DNA of 13,882 bases from JANQTF01 sp036835375 (lineage in GTDB: Bacteria; Bacteroidota; Bacteroidia; J057): assembly GCA_036835375.1 (NCBI GenBank), contig DAITMB010000128.1, positions 1 through 13,882 of the forward strand, in the 5' to 3' direction. Position 1 is the first letter of the stretch, and every line of letters starts with the position of its first letter. Below the pieces are notes generated by a model. That model saw only the letters and a program-made list of their open reading frames with translations, ran no database searches and was not told the origin of the DNA. The position numbers and the translations under genes were made by a program. Positions 1-6,381 of this stretch are shown here, one piece after another.

Positions 1-1
1 T

Positions 2-1138
2 CCCGAGATAGACAAAGTCCGCGGCGATATCGGAAAAGTTGTATTTGTCAAGGGCTGGCACATACGTGTACCCGATTTGCCCCAGATCAGCTGGCTGCTC
101 CCACTGGTGGCGAATGTCAGCGACGATGCGGGGTACCTGATCGTGACCCACATTTTCGAGCGTGTGGCTGTGGCGACGGCGGAAGCTAAGCGGGTCAAAG
201 GGCAATGGCAGTTGCTCGGCTTTGGCTTGGGCTTCCAGCTGTGGATTGCGCAGATGATTGGCCTGGGTGACGTAGTGCCTCATCAAAAAATCCGCAACGG
301 GCATCTCGTGCTCTGGCTCCTCGGTGAGTGACACCCTGATGGTGTCTCCTATGCCGTCAAGGAGCAGGGTCGAAATCCCAAGTGCAGACTTGATCCGGCC
401 ATCTTCGCCCTCGCCAGCTTCCGTCACACCCAAATGGAGCGGATACACTTGCCCGGCGGCGATCATTTTTTCCATCAACAAGCGATAAGCCTGCACCATG
501 ACTTGAGGATTGGAGGCCTTCATGGACACCACAATGTCGTAGTAGCCGTGGTCCTCGCAAATCCGAATAAATTCCATCGCAGACTCCACCATTCCGAGCG
601 GGGTGTCGCCATAGCGACTCATGATGCGATCGGAGAGGGAGCCATGGTTGGTGCCGATGCGCATGGCCGTGCCTTCGGTCTTGCAGATTTTTACCAAGGG
701 AGAAAATCTATCGTAGATGCGCTGTAGTTCCGACTGATAGGTGTCGTCGGTATAAATAAGGTTTTCAAATTTCTTTTTGTCGGCATAGTTCCCGGGATTC
801 ACCCGCACTTTTTCGACAATTCGGGCTGCGACCTCGGCTGCATTGGGCGTGAAGTGAATGTCCGCCACCAACGGTACTTCGCAGCCTCTCCGCTTCAATT
901 CTTTCTTGATCTCCGCCAGATTATGCGCCTCCTTCTTGCTGGGGGCAGTGATTCGCACGTAGTCGCAGCCAGCTGCCACCATCTTCAGGGATTGCTCCAC
1001 CGTGCCGATGGTGTCCATGGTGTCGGTCGTGGTCATCGACTGGATTCGGATGGGGTGATGACCTCCCAGAGGCGTATGCCCGATGTTGACTACACGGCTC
1101 GGGATGCGCTGGTAGGAGAAGTGGGAAAGGCTATACAT
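2..1138 (-). CDS. ispG: 4-hydroxy-3-methylbut-2-enyl diphosphate synthase (IspG/GcpE), C-terminus beyond the window
   Basis: IspG carries out the penultimate step of the MEP isoprenoid pathway, reducing methylerythritol cyclodiphosphate to HMBPP with a 4Fe-4S cluster. About 379 residues are visible and the frame is open to the left edge. Motifs in order are IQSMT (about 33-37), VADIHF (91-96), VRVNPGN (111-117), GTNHGSLSDR (162-171), LGVTEAGEGEDGRIKSA (236-252) and GIGDTIRVSLTEEP (262-275), which together form the TIM-barrel half of the family. Residues after about 290 match nothing in the short E. coli-type enzyme and fit the start of the extra middle domain known from Bacteroidota and plant IspG (inference). 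The iron-sulphur domain lies outside the window. The ATG at 1138 is chosen because an in-frame TAG stands at 1205-1207 and the protein then begins MYSLSHF, followed by the conserved region. No Shine-Dalgarno site is visible. A TAGCTTTG element lies about 60 bases upstream. Confidence 0.95.
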   Translation of the reverse strand, partial: MYSLSHFSYQRIPSRVVNIGHTPLGGHHPIRIQSMTTTDTMDTIGTVEQSLKMVAAGCDYVRITAPSKKEAHNLAEIKKELKRRGCEVPLVADIHFTPNAAEVAARIVEKVRVNPGNYADKKKFENLIYTDDTYQSELQRIYDRFSPLVKICKTEGTAMRIGTNHGSLSDRIMSRYGDTPLGMVESAMEFIRICEDHGYYDIVVSMKASNPQVMVQAYRLLMEKMIAAGQVYPLHLGVTEAGEGEDGRIKSALGISTLLLDGIGDTIRVSLTEEPEHEMPVADFLMRHYVTQANHLRNPQLEAQAKAEQLPLPFDPLSFRRRHSHTLENVGHDQVPRIVADIRHQWEQPADLGQIGYTYVPALDKYNFSDIAADFVYLG

Positions 1139-1199
1139 AAATGGCGAGGTATTGAAAAGTCGGATGAAATCTGCTAGAAAGTTCCGAAGAATCCTTCTG

Positions 1200-1207
1200 C
1201 AAAGCTA
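1200..1207 (-). promoter_or_regulatory. candidate -7 promoter element of ispG (TAGCTTTG)
   Basis: On the minus strand this reads TAGCTTTG, an exact match to the TAnnTTTG -7 consensus described for Bacteroidota housekeeping promoters. It sits 62 bases before the ispG ATG. No TTG or TTTG -33 partner is seen at the usual 19-21 base distance, so the call rests on the -7 element and its position only. Confidence 0.35.
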
Positions 1208-1258
1208 AAAAACGACTGAAGGGATGAATGGTTTTTAGGAGAAACGCGGGAAAAACTG

Positions 1259-1283
1259 TGCCTCCCATGGAAAATGGGTGGCA
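1259..1283. repeat. 25-base inverted repeat upstream of ispG
   Basis: Arms TGCC-T-CCCAT and ATGGG-T-GGCA pair over nine base pairs with a single symmetric T/T mismatch around the five-base centre GGAAA. No T-run follows on either strand, so it does not look like a terminator. It lies about 120 bases before the ispG start and 300 before the start at 1581. It could be an operator or a leader hairpin, but nothing identifies a binding protein. Confidence 0.5.
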
Positions 1284-1580
1284 GGGAATTGACTCACCAA
1301 AAAGCTTGTCTCATTGTGAGAAAAGGGCCAGGAGGTGCTTCAGAGAAATACAGGTAGATGGAATTTGACCCAATCAAAATGGAAATACCTCAAATGTCGT
1401 TTTCAAATAGCCAAACAGCGTATTACGGAAACAGGAATTACTCAATCTCGCTTCAAACTATTTTTTATTTCCGCTTATCAGCGACTTCCTTATTGGCTAA
1501 CACCTTGTTTGGTGGCAGCTTAGGAGCGTTTTTTGCGGTGTCAATTCACTGCCCTCACCCACAACACCAACTTCCCGATT

Positions 1581-3035
1581 ATGGATTTATACAAGATTGT
1601 GAGCCAACTTGCTGAGGACGAATTTGATGAAGTATATACAGGCCTGACCCAAAACAAAGCAGACAAGAGCGCTCGTTTTCTGAAGTTGATCCGCGAAGAT
1701 CCCATTTCACCTGACAAGCAATTTTTAGCTCAAGAAGACATCACCCCTGCTGCATTTTATGTACTCAAGTCTCGGTTGAACCAAAAAGTCGAGGCATTTC
1801 TCCTCAATCGCGTCGGCGATCCTAATTTGGCTGTGATGCAGCGGGTTCTGAACGTGAACGACTTGGTGTTCAACAATCCTCGTGAAATCGCAGTCGCTGC
1901 GCTTCGTCGATTAGAGCGGGAGCTGGTCAAGTTTGACTTTCCCTATGGATTGATGATCGTCTATAAAGAGCTACAAAACCTTCATGCATTTGACGAAAAC
2001 TACAACTACTATAAGAGTCGCTACAACCAGCAAGTCGCCTACGCCGTGGGAATGGACAAGGCCGTGGACCTCGTGGTGCAGTTTTTTCGCTCCTTCGACG
2101 ACTACCAGCTCAAGCGACGCGACGCCGACCACACCAACATGATCCGCCTCATGGAAAAGGTGGACAACCTCAACAATCTCTATGATTCGCACCGGCTATA
2201 CATTTTCAAGACTGTCGTTCACATTTTCGGAAAGCTTTTTATCATCATTCCTGATAGCATCCGCTGTGAAATGGAGCCGATCGAGATGATGTTTGAAAAG
2301 TCTATCGGCTACCTTGATGAATACAGCGACGACCCTTTTTATAAAAATCTCAATATCCTCTTCAACTTTCTCCGATATACCTACTACGACCAGTCAGGCA
2401 ATCGAGACAAAGCCAAGATCTTCTATGAAACCCTTGATTACAAGGTGGAAGAATTGCTCACGCAGTACCATTTCAACGCCAACACTTCGCTCTTTCTCTT
2501 TTCCAAGCTTCGCTATCACATCCGGACAAATAGCCTCGCAGCGCTGTACCATGATGTGGAAAAATACATTGGCCACTATGAGATTGAGCCTTATCGCTTG
2601 AGTTTTTATGTGAATTATCACACTTTCTTAGCCTACGCCTATTTCCTCAATCAAGAATATCGCAAAGCTGCGCGCGTCCTCTACACCCTCCGCAATGAGG
2701 TCAATCTCCGCAAGCACCTGCATTCGGAGGTGGAAACGAAGTTTTTCCTGGCGCTGAGCTATGTCATGATGGAAGACTTCGACCTAGCCAACCAGCTCAT
2801 ACTCAGCCTACAGCGCTCCCTCCGCAAGCCCACATGGCAAAAATGGGAACAAGGAAGGATCATGCTGCGCATTCTCAGTGTAGCTCTTGGCGGCAAACCG
2901 CGAACCCGACTCAAGAATCTTCGCGCCAACATCGACAAATGGAAGGAAGTCAATGTGGGTCAATATGCCATTTTGGAGCACCTAGATCTGGAAAAATTGT
3001 TTCTCGAAGGACAACACCAAAGCAACACTCCGTGA
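1581..3035 (+). CDS. uncharacterised 484-residue protein, first copy of a tandem paralogue pair
   Basis: I do not recognise this family. The ATG at 1581 is chosen over an in-frame ATG at 1533 because it gives MDLYKIVSQL, which aligns with the first residues of the neighbouring paralogue (MNLYKIVNQL), and both proteins then have nearly equal length. The protein is soluble: no signal peptide or membrane segment is seen. It is rich in Leu, Tyr, Phe, Glu, Lys and Arg and looks all-helical. Stretches such as AYAYFLNQEYRKAARVLYTL (about 352-371) resemble tetratricopeptide-type helical hairpins, so an alpha-solenoid scaffold is a reasonable guess, not a demonstration. Blocks shared with the second copy include PAAFYVLKSRL, DFPYGLM, VYKELQN, LYDSHRLY, IRCE, ETLDYK, HIRTN and NIDKWKE. 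There are no evident catalytic or nucleotide-binding motifs. The spacer to the second copy is 470 bases, so each copy may have its own promoter. Confidence 0.88.
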   Translation: MDLYKIVSQLAEDEFDEVYTGLTQNKADKSARFLKLIREDPISPDKQFLAQEDITPAAFYVLKSRLNQKVEAFLLNRVGDPNLAVMQRVLNVNDLVFNNPREIAVAALRRLERELVKFDFPYGLMIVYKELQNLHAFDENYNYYKSRYNQQVAYAVGMDKAVDLVVQFFRSFDDYQLKRRDADHTNMIRLMEKVDNLNNLYDSHRLYIFKTVVHIFGKLFIIIPDSIRCEMEPIEMMFEKSIGYLDEYSDDPFYKNLNILFNFLRYTYYDQSGNRDKAKIFYETLDYKVEELLTQYHFNANTSLFLFSKLRYHIRTNSLAALYHDVEKYIGHYEIEPYRLSFYVNYHTFLAYAYFLNQEYRKAARVLYTLRNEVNLRKHLHSEVETKFFLALSYVMMEDFDLANQLILSLQRSLRKPTWQKWEQGRIMLRILSVALGGKPRTRLKNLRANIDKWKEVNVGQYAILEHLDLEKLFLEGQHQSNTP

Positions 3036-3505
3036 GCCTTAGCAGCTCCAATTCCGCATGGTGTGAAGTGGACCATGTTGAAAACCGGGATAATGAACCC
3101 TTGGGTCTCCTACTTGCGCCAGAGAGCGACAGCAGGGCGTTGCCTTCTTGGCAAACTTGTCACTTGCAGATCGAACATCATGCTTGAATGACTAACAATT
3201 TGATTAAAAAAATCAATAGCTGCGAACTTCGATGTGTTGGATTTTTTGGGTAAATTCAGGCAAATGGCTTTGTCACATGAAGGGAATGCCTCAAAAACGG
3301 ACTTCCTTCTGATTTTAAGCACCTTTGGCTTGGATTTCTATGTGTAACCATGTGTAGGTATCTGGCTAGTTATTGAACTTGTTTTCCGGGCAAAGAGAGA
3401 TAATTTTCGTAAATAAATTGCTCTCCGCTCCTACAAGCTCCCCAGCCTCTTGAAATTCCGGGCAGAAGATTACCTCCATTGCTACACCAATGAGACTCCT
3501 AGCCC
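3036..3505. other. spacer between the two tandem paralogues
   Basis: No convincing gene is seen in these 470 bases. Small hairpins are present: TTGCC/GGCAA around TTCTT at 3140-3154, and the AT-rich TTGATT/AATCAA around five A at 3200-3216. Neither is followed by a T-run, so no intrinsic terminator is called for the first copy. A candidate promoter for the second copy is at 3379-3408. I see no obvious similarity between this spacer and the sequence in front of the first copy. Confidence 0.6.
3379..3408 (+). promoter_or_regulatory. candidate Bacteroidota-type promoter of the second tandem paralogue
   Basis: A TTG at 3379-3381 is followed 19 bases later by TAATTTTC at 3401-3408. The pair fits the -33 TTG / -7 TAnnTTTG arrangement with one mismatch in the last position and correct spacing. 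The start codon is 97 bases downstream of the -7 element. The match is imperfect and untested. Confidence 0.3.
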
Positions 3506-4957
3506 ATGAATCTTTACAAAATCGTCAATCAGCTCACCGATGAAGAGTACAATGAGCTTCACCAAAGCCTTGTCTCGACTCAAGCCCTGAAAACCATCAG
3601 CTTCCTCGAGTGTATCAAGGAAGACCCGATCAATCCCGACAAGCTCTTTCTTGAACGTGAGGAAGTGAATCCTGCTGCTTTCTATGTGCTCAAGTCCCGG
3701 CTTGCAGATCGGATTGAGGAATTTTTGCTGAGACGATTGGGAGGTCCCAATCTCTCCCTCGTTCACCGGGTGCTGACTGTCAGCGACCTTGTGTTTGATA
3801 GCACCCGGGAAATCGCCGAAGCGGCCCTTGGTAAGCTCGAAAAAGAACTCATCAAAGAGGACTTTCCTTATGGTCTCATGGTTGTGTACAAGGAACTACA
3901 GAATGTCCACAACTTCGGCGAAGAGCACGCTTACTACAAGCGCCGCTACCAGCAGCAGGTTGCATATGCCGTAGCCATGGATAAGGCCGAAGATCTTGTG
4001 CGGGAGTTCTTCAAAGTATTCGACGAATACGCCCTCAGTCGCCGCGACAAGGAGCTTCAAGCCATGACCCGAGTCATGGAGAAGCTCAGCAACCTCAACG
4101 ATCTCTACGACTCTCACCGCTTGTACTTTTGTAAGGCGATCGTCCACCTTTTCGCGACGCTCTTTGTGCAGATTCCCGAGACCATTCGTTGCGAACTGGA
4201 ATCGCCTGAGCAGATCTTGGAAAAGCTCATCAAGATCCAGGAAGAGTTCAAAGACGACCCGACCTACCGCCGCTTGGACCTCATCGTGAACTTCCTGCGC
4301 TACTCTTTGGATGAGCAAAAAAATCGCCTCGGCAACGCCACTTTCCGTTTCGAGACCTTGGATTACAAATTGGAGTCCTTGCTCATCGGGTTTCACTTCA
4401 ATGTGAATGCTTCCCTCTTCCTCTTCGCAAAGCTGCGCCACCACATTCGCACCAATACGATCGTCAAGCTTCGCAAAGAGCTTGATACCTACATTGGCAA
4501 TATTCCCGTCGATCCCTACCGAACCACTTATTACATCAATTATCACCTGTTCAGAACCTATGCCTACTTCCTCAATGGGGAGTACCACGAGGCATCACGG
4601 GTGCTATTCCACATGCAAAATGTGGTGAACCTCAAAAAGTATCGCCATGCGCTGCTAGAAGTGAGACTCTTTCAAGTGCTCTGCTACGTAAAAATGGAGG
4701 ATTTTGACCTCGCGAATGCCTCCATCCTCGCGCTCCAGCGCATGTTGCGAAAGCCTGCCTTCGAGGCTTGGGAAAATGCCAAAACTTTCCTGCGCATCAT
4801 GAATGTCGCCCTCACGGCCAGACCTAATACGATGGGCAAAAACCTTCGCCAGAACATCGACAAGTGGAAGGAAGAAAACAAAGGTCCCGAGGCCATTTTG
4901 CAGTACCTCGATCTTGATCAAGTTTTTAACACCAACGTGCGGGTCGTTCAGGACTGA
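3506..4957 (+). CDS. uncharacterised 483-residue protein, second copy of a tandem paralogue pair
   Basis: This is a full-length paralogue of the protein at 1581-3035, collinear from the first to nearly the last residue, with roughly half the residues identical by eye and only small length differences. Strongly kept blocks are PAAFYVLKSRL (near residue 57), DFPYGLM and VYKELQN (near 120-135), QQVAYAV and MDKA (near 150), LYDSHRLY (near 205), ETLDYK (near 282), SLFLF and HIRTN (near 305), and QNIDKWKEENKG (near 455). As in the first copy, it appears soluble and helical with TPR-like segments such as AYFLNGEYHEASRVLF, and lacks recognisable catalytic motifs. The copies differ most in the N-terminal 50 residues and the extreme C-terminus. 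The start is the ATG at 3506; no Shine-Dalgarno site is visible. The divergence argues for an old duplication with both copies kept under selection. The function is unknown. Confidence 0.9.
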   Translation: MNLYKIVNQLTDEEYNELHQSLVSTQALKTISFLECIKEDPINPDKLFLEREEVNPAAFYVLKSRLADRIEEFLLRRLGGPNLSLVHRVLTVSDLVFDSTREIAEAALGKLEKELIKEDFPYGLMVVYKELQNVHNFGEEHAYYKRRYQQQVAYAVAMDKAEDLVREFFKVFDEYALSRRDKELQAMTRVMEKLSNLNDLYDSHRLYFCKAIVHLFATLFVQIPETIRCELESPEQILEKLIKIQEEFKDDPTYRRLDLIVNFLRYSLDEQKNRLGNATFRFETLDYKLESLLIGFHFNVNASLFLFAKLRHHIRTNTIVKLRKELDTYIGNIPVDPYRTTYYINYHLFRTYAYFLNGEYHEASRVLFHMQNVVNLKKYRHALLEVRLFQVLCYVKMEDFDLANASILALQRMLRKPAFEAWENAKTFLRIMNVALTARPNTMGKNLRQNIDKWKEENKGPEAILQYLDLDQVFNTNVRVVQD

Positions 4958-5007
4958 GTGAAGTTTAGATTCGCTCCAATAGGCCTTCCCAGAGGCATCT
5001 ATTTACT

Positions 5008-5054
5008 GATGAGTGGATGATATGATCGCCAAACCCAATGTCGATCCACTTATC
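5008..5054. repeat. imperfect inverted repeat, 11-base arms
   Basis: GATGAGTGGAT (5008-5018) pairs with ATCCACTTATC (5044-5054) over eleven positions, one of them a G/T wobble, around a 25-base loop. It starts about 50 bases after the stop of the second tandem paralogue. No T-run follows on the plus strand, so it is not a classical terminator. It could stabilise the 3' end of that transcript or belong to a leader structure. Confidence 0.4.
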
Positions 5055-5228
5055 TGAACGATCTAGATCTTAATTGCTTAGGCTTAGCTGTCCAACTTTT
5101 GCGATTCCAAGATCTCAGCGTTCCCATGTGCAAAGAACTTTACCAGAAGGAAGTGTTTCAGTCAGTAAGAAAAAGGAAGGATTGTGTGTGAGGTATAAAT
5201 GCCTCGCGAAAGCAACCGACCTTTTTCT

Positions 5229-5236
5229 TATCTTTG
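5229..5236 (+). promoter_or_regulatory. candidate -7 promoter element (TATCTTTG) of the DUF4293 gene
   Basis: TATCTTTG is an exact match to the Bacteroidota TAnnTTTG -7 consensus and lies 40 bases before the ATG at 5277, a typical distance. No clear TTTG -33 box is present at 19-21 bases upstream. Confidence 0.4.
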
Positions 5237-5276
5237 GAATTAGATTATTTTCCTTTCGGACGGAACGCCATTCTCC

Positions 5277-5750
5277 ATGATTCAACGCATCCAGACGCTA
5301 TTCTTTTCCCTCGCCATACTGGTGAATGTGTCCAGCCTCTTCCTTCCACTTTGGAGCGGCGGGCTGGAGGAAAACACCCAGACCATTCGGGGCCTTTCTA
5401 TCCAGCAAGGAGCAGCAGCTCCTATGTTTTTCGAGCACGAATCTACAGGGATGTTGGTCGCACATAGTGCTTTCGTTGCCCTTTGCCTTTTGAGCGTCCT
5501 GTGGCTCATTCGGGTAGTATTTTTATACCAGCATCGACTCCGTCAGATCAGCAGCAGCTACATCGCACTGCTCTTGATCTGCGTGCAAATACTCGCGCTG
5601 GTGTGGCTCACGCTTCAAAGCCCATCCTTGGAAGCAGGACCCGAAGCAGGTGGAATTGCACCCGTGTTGGCACTTGTATTTACTTGGTTGGCTGTCAGAG
5701 CGGTAAGAAAGGATGAAGACCTAGTGCGCTCGGTAGATCGAATTCGATAA
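5277..5750 (+). CDS. DUF4293 family inner-membrane protein
   Basis: This 157-residue protein has four predicted membrane segments, at about 6-27, 62-84, 93-114 and 125-142. The family hallmarks are visible at both ends: it opens with MIQRIQT and closes with a charged tail RKDEDLVRSVDRIR. Both are typical of DUF4293, a family found in Bacteroidota with no established function. The length fits the family. The start codon is supported by the conserved first residues and by a TATCTTTG promoter element 40 bases upstream. It is probably monocistronic, because a strong intrinsic terminator follows 32 bases after the stop. I infer an envelope-associated role from topology only. Confidence 0.88.
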   Translation: MIQRIQTLFFSLAILVNVSSLFLPLWSGGLEENTQTIRGLSIQQGAAAPMFFEHESTGMLVAHSAFVALCLLSVLWLIRVVFLYQHRLRQISSSYIALLLICVQILALVWLTLQSPSLEAGPEAGGIAPVLALVFTWLAVRAVRKDEDLVRSVDRIR

Positions 5751-5782
5751 CAGCGAAAATGATTTCGGAAATTTAACATAGG

Positions 5783-5807
5783 ACAGGGCTTTTCAGGCCC
5801 TGTTTTT
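5783..5807 (+). terminator. intrinsic terminator after the DUF4293 gene
   Basis: The stem ACAGGGC (5783-5789) pairs perfectly with GCCCTGT (5797-5803) around a seven-base loop and runs directly into TTTTT followed by GTTTG. It is placed 32 bases after the stop codon at 5750. Confidence 0.85.
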
Positions 5808-5916
5808 GTTTGTGGTAAAGAGAAGATTTGGTTATTTGCAACCGAATTAGAATTCAGAATTATTAACGAATCTGCCCTTGCATTCACAAATAGCCAGCAA
5901 TAAGGCCGATTTACTT

Positions 5917-5935
5917 CGAATTTTCTGAAAATTCG
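5917..5935. promoter_or_regulatory. perfect 19-base palindrome just upstream of the CBM48 gene
   Basis: CGAATTTTC and GAAAATTCG flank a single central T, giving a perfect dyad of nine-base arms. It ends 27 bases before the ATG at 5963. The single-base centre makes it unsuitable as an RNA hairpin but well shaped for binding of a dimeric regulator, so an operator is the most likely reading (inference). Confidence 0.5.
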
Positions 5936-5962
5936 CCTCTTCCCTTTACAAAGTTTTCAGCT

Positions 5963-6268
5963 ATGAGCATCACCAAAAAGTTTCTCAAGACCAAGCCGCT
6001 GTGCAAAGTCACCTTCAAAGTGCCATCTGAGTTGGCCCCCAATGCCCAAGAAGTGGTCGTTGTCGGAGATTTTAATGCTTGGGACACACAGGCGCTCCCA
6101 CTCAAGGCCCAAAAAGATGGGTCTTTTTCCACCACTGTGGATCTGGAACAAGGCAATGAGTACCAGTTTCGGTACCTCATCGACGGACAGAGCTGGGAAA
6201 ACGATGACACTGCTGACAAATTTGTCAACAGCCCGTTTGGTACCAAAAATTCTGTAGTCGTTGTGTAA
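5963..6268 (+). CDS. stand-alone CBM48 / isoamylase N-terminal (glycogen-binding) domain protein
   Basis: This 101-residue protein consists almost entirely of one E-set/CBM48 domain, the module found at the N-terminus of glycogen branching and debranching enzymes and in AMPK beta subunits. Visible signatures are VVVVGDFNAWD (about 31-41) and EYQFRYLIDG (66-75) followed by WENDDTADKFVNSPFGTKNS. Trp40 and Trp78 are candidates for sugar stacking. There is no catalytic domain and no signal peptide, so it should be cytoplasmic. Small single-domain proteins of this kind are common in Bacteroidota and their role is not established. Binding of glycogen or another alpha-glucan, or a purely structural role, are the options. 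A perfect palindrome sits 27 bases before the start, and a terminator lies about 80 bases after the stop. No carbohydrate-metabolism gene is adjacent. Confidence 0.88.
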   Translation: MSITKKFLKTKPLCKVTFKVPSELAPNAQEVVVVGDFNAWDTQALPLKAQKDGSFSTTVDLEQGNEYQFRYLIDGQSWENDDTADKFVNSPFGTKNSVVVV

Positions 6269-6347
6269 TGCTTCCTCCGGGAAGTGCTTGCAACTCCAAG
6301 GCACACGGGCCTCACAAGGCCACCACCTGTCATTACCTCCTTCTTTT

Positions 6348-6381
6348 GCCCGGCTTGCTATGAAGTCCGGGCTTTTCTTTT
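6348..6381 (+). terminator. intrinsic terminator after the CBM48 gene, overlapping the end of the convergent permease gene
   Basis: GCCCGG (6348-6353) pairs with CCGGGC (6367-6372). The stem is extended inward by CTT/AAG past a one-base bulge and is followed by TTTTCTTTT. The T-run is on the plus strand, so it serves the gene ending at 6268. The stop codon of the convergent permease gene (6358-6360) lies inside the loop. Confidence 0.75.

Larger units (their letters stand above)
1139..1580. other. divergent intergenic region between ispG and the first tandem paralogue
   Basis: These 442 bases separate two divergently transcribed genes. Short open frames run through it (for example 1335-1523 on +), but none resembles a protein I recognise and they overlap each other in different frames. 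The region holds the TAGCTTTG element facing ispG and an inverted repeat at 1259-1283. No RNA gene is seen. The plus-strand promoter of the gene at 1581 could not be fixed. Confidence 0.6.
4958..5276. other. intergenic region before the DUF4293 gene
   Basis: These 319 bases carry no convincing gene; the open frame at 5074-5280 has no recognisable product. The region holds a long imperfect inverted repeat (5008-5054), a 10-base palindrome GATCTAGATC (5060-5069) and a TATCTTTG promoter element (5229-5236). Confidence 0.6.

Noticed and set aside
77..1177. Plus-strand open frames at 77-331, 434-727 and 854-1177
   Set aside because: They are antisense shadows of ispG, whose conserved motifs run uninterrupted on the minus strand through the same bases.
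1335..1615. Two overlapping small plus-strand frames before the first tandem paralogue
   Set aside because: No recognisable sequence, overlapping frames and no promoter or ribosome-binding evidence.
3200..3216. AT-rich hairpin as terminator of the first tandem paralogue
   Set aside because: The stem is only A/T with one G/C pair, has no T-run behind it and is 165 bases past the stop.
3896..4588. 230-residue minus-strand open frame inside the second tandem paralogue
   Set aside because: It lies wholly antisense to a gene supported by full-length similarity to its neighbour; its Val/Glu-rich composition is what antisense of that codon usage gives.
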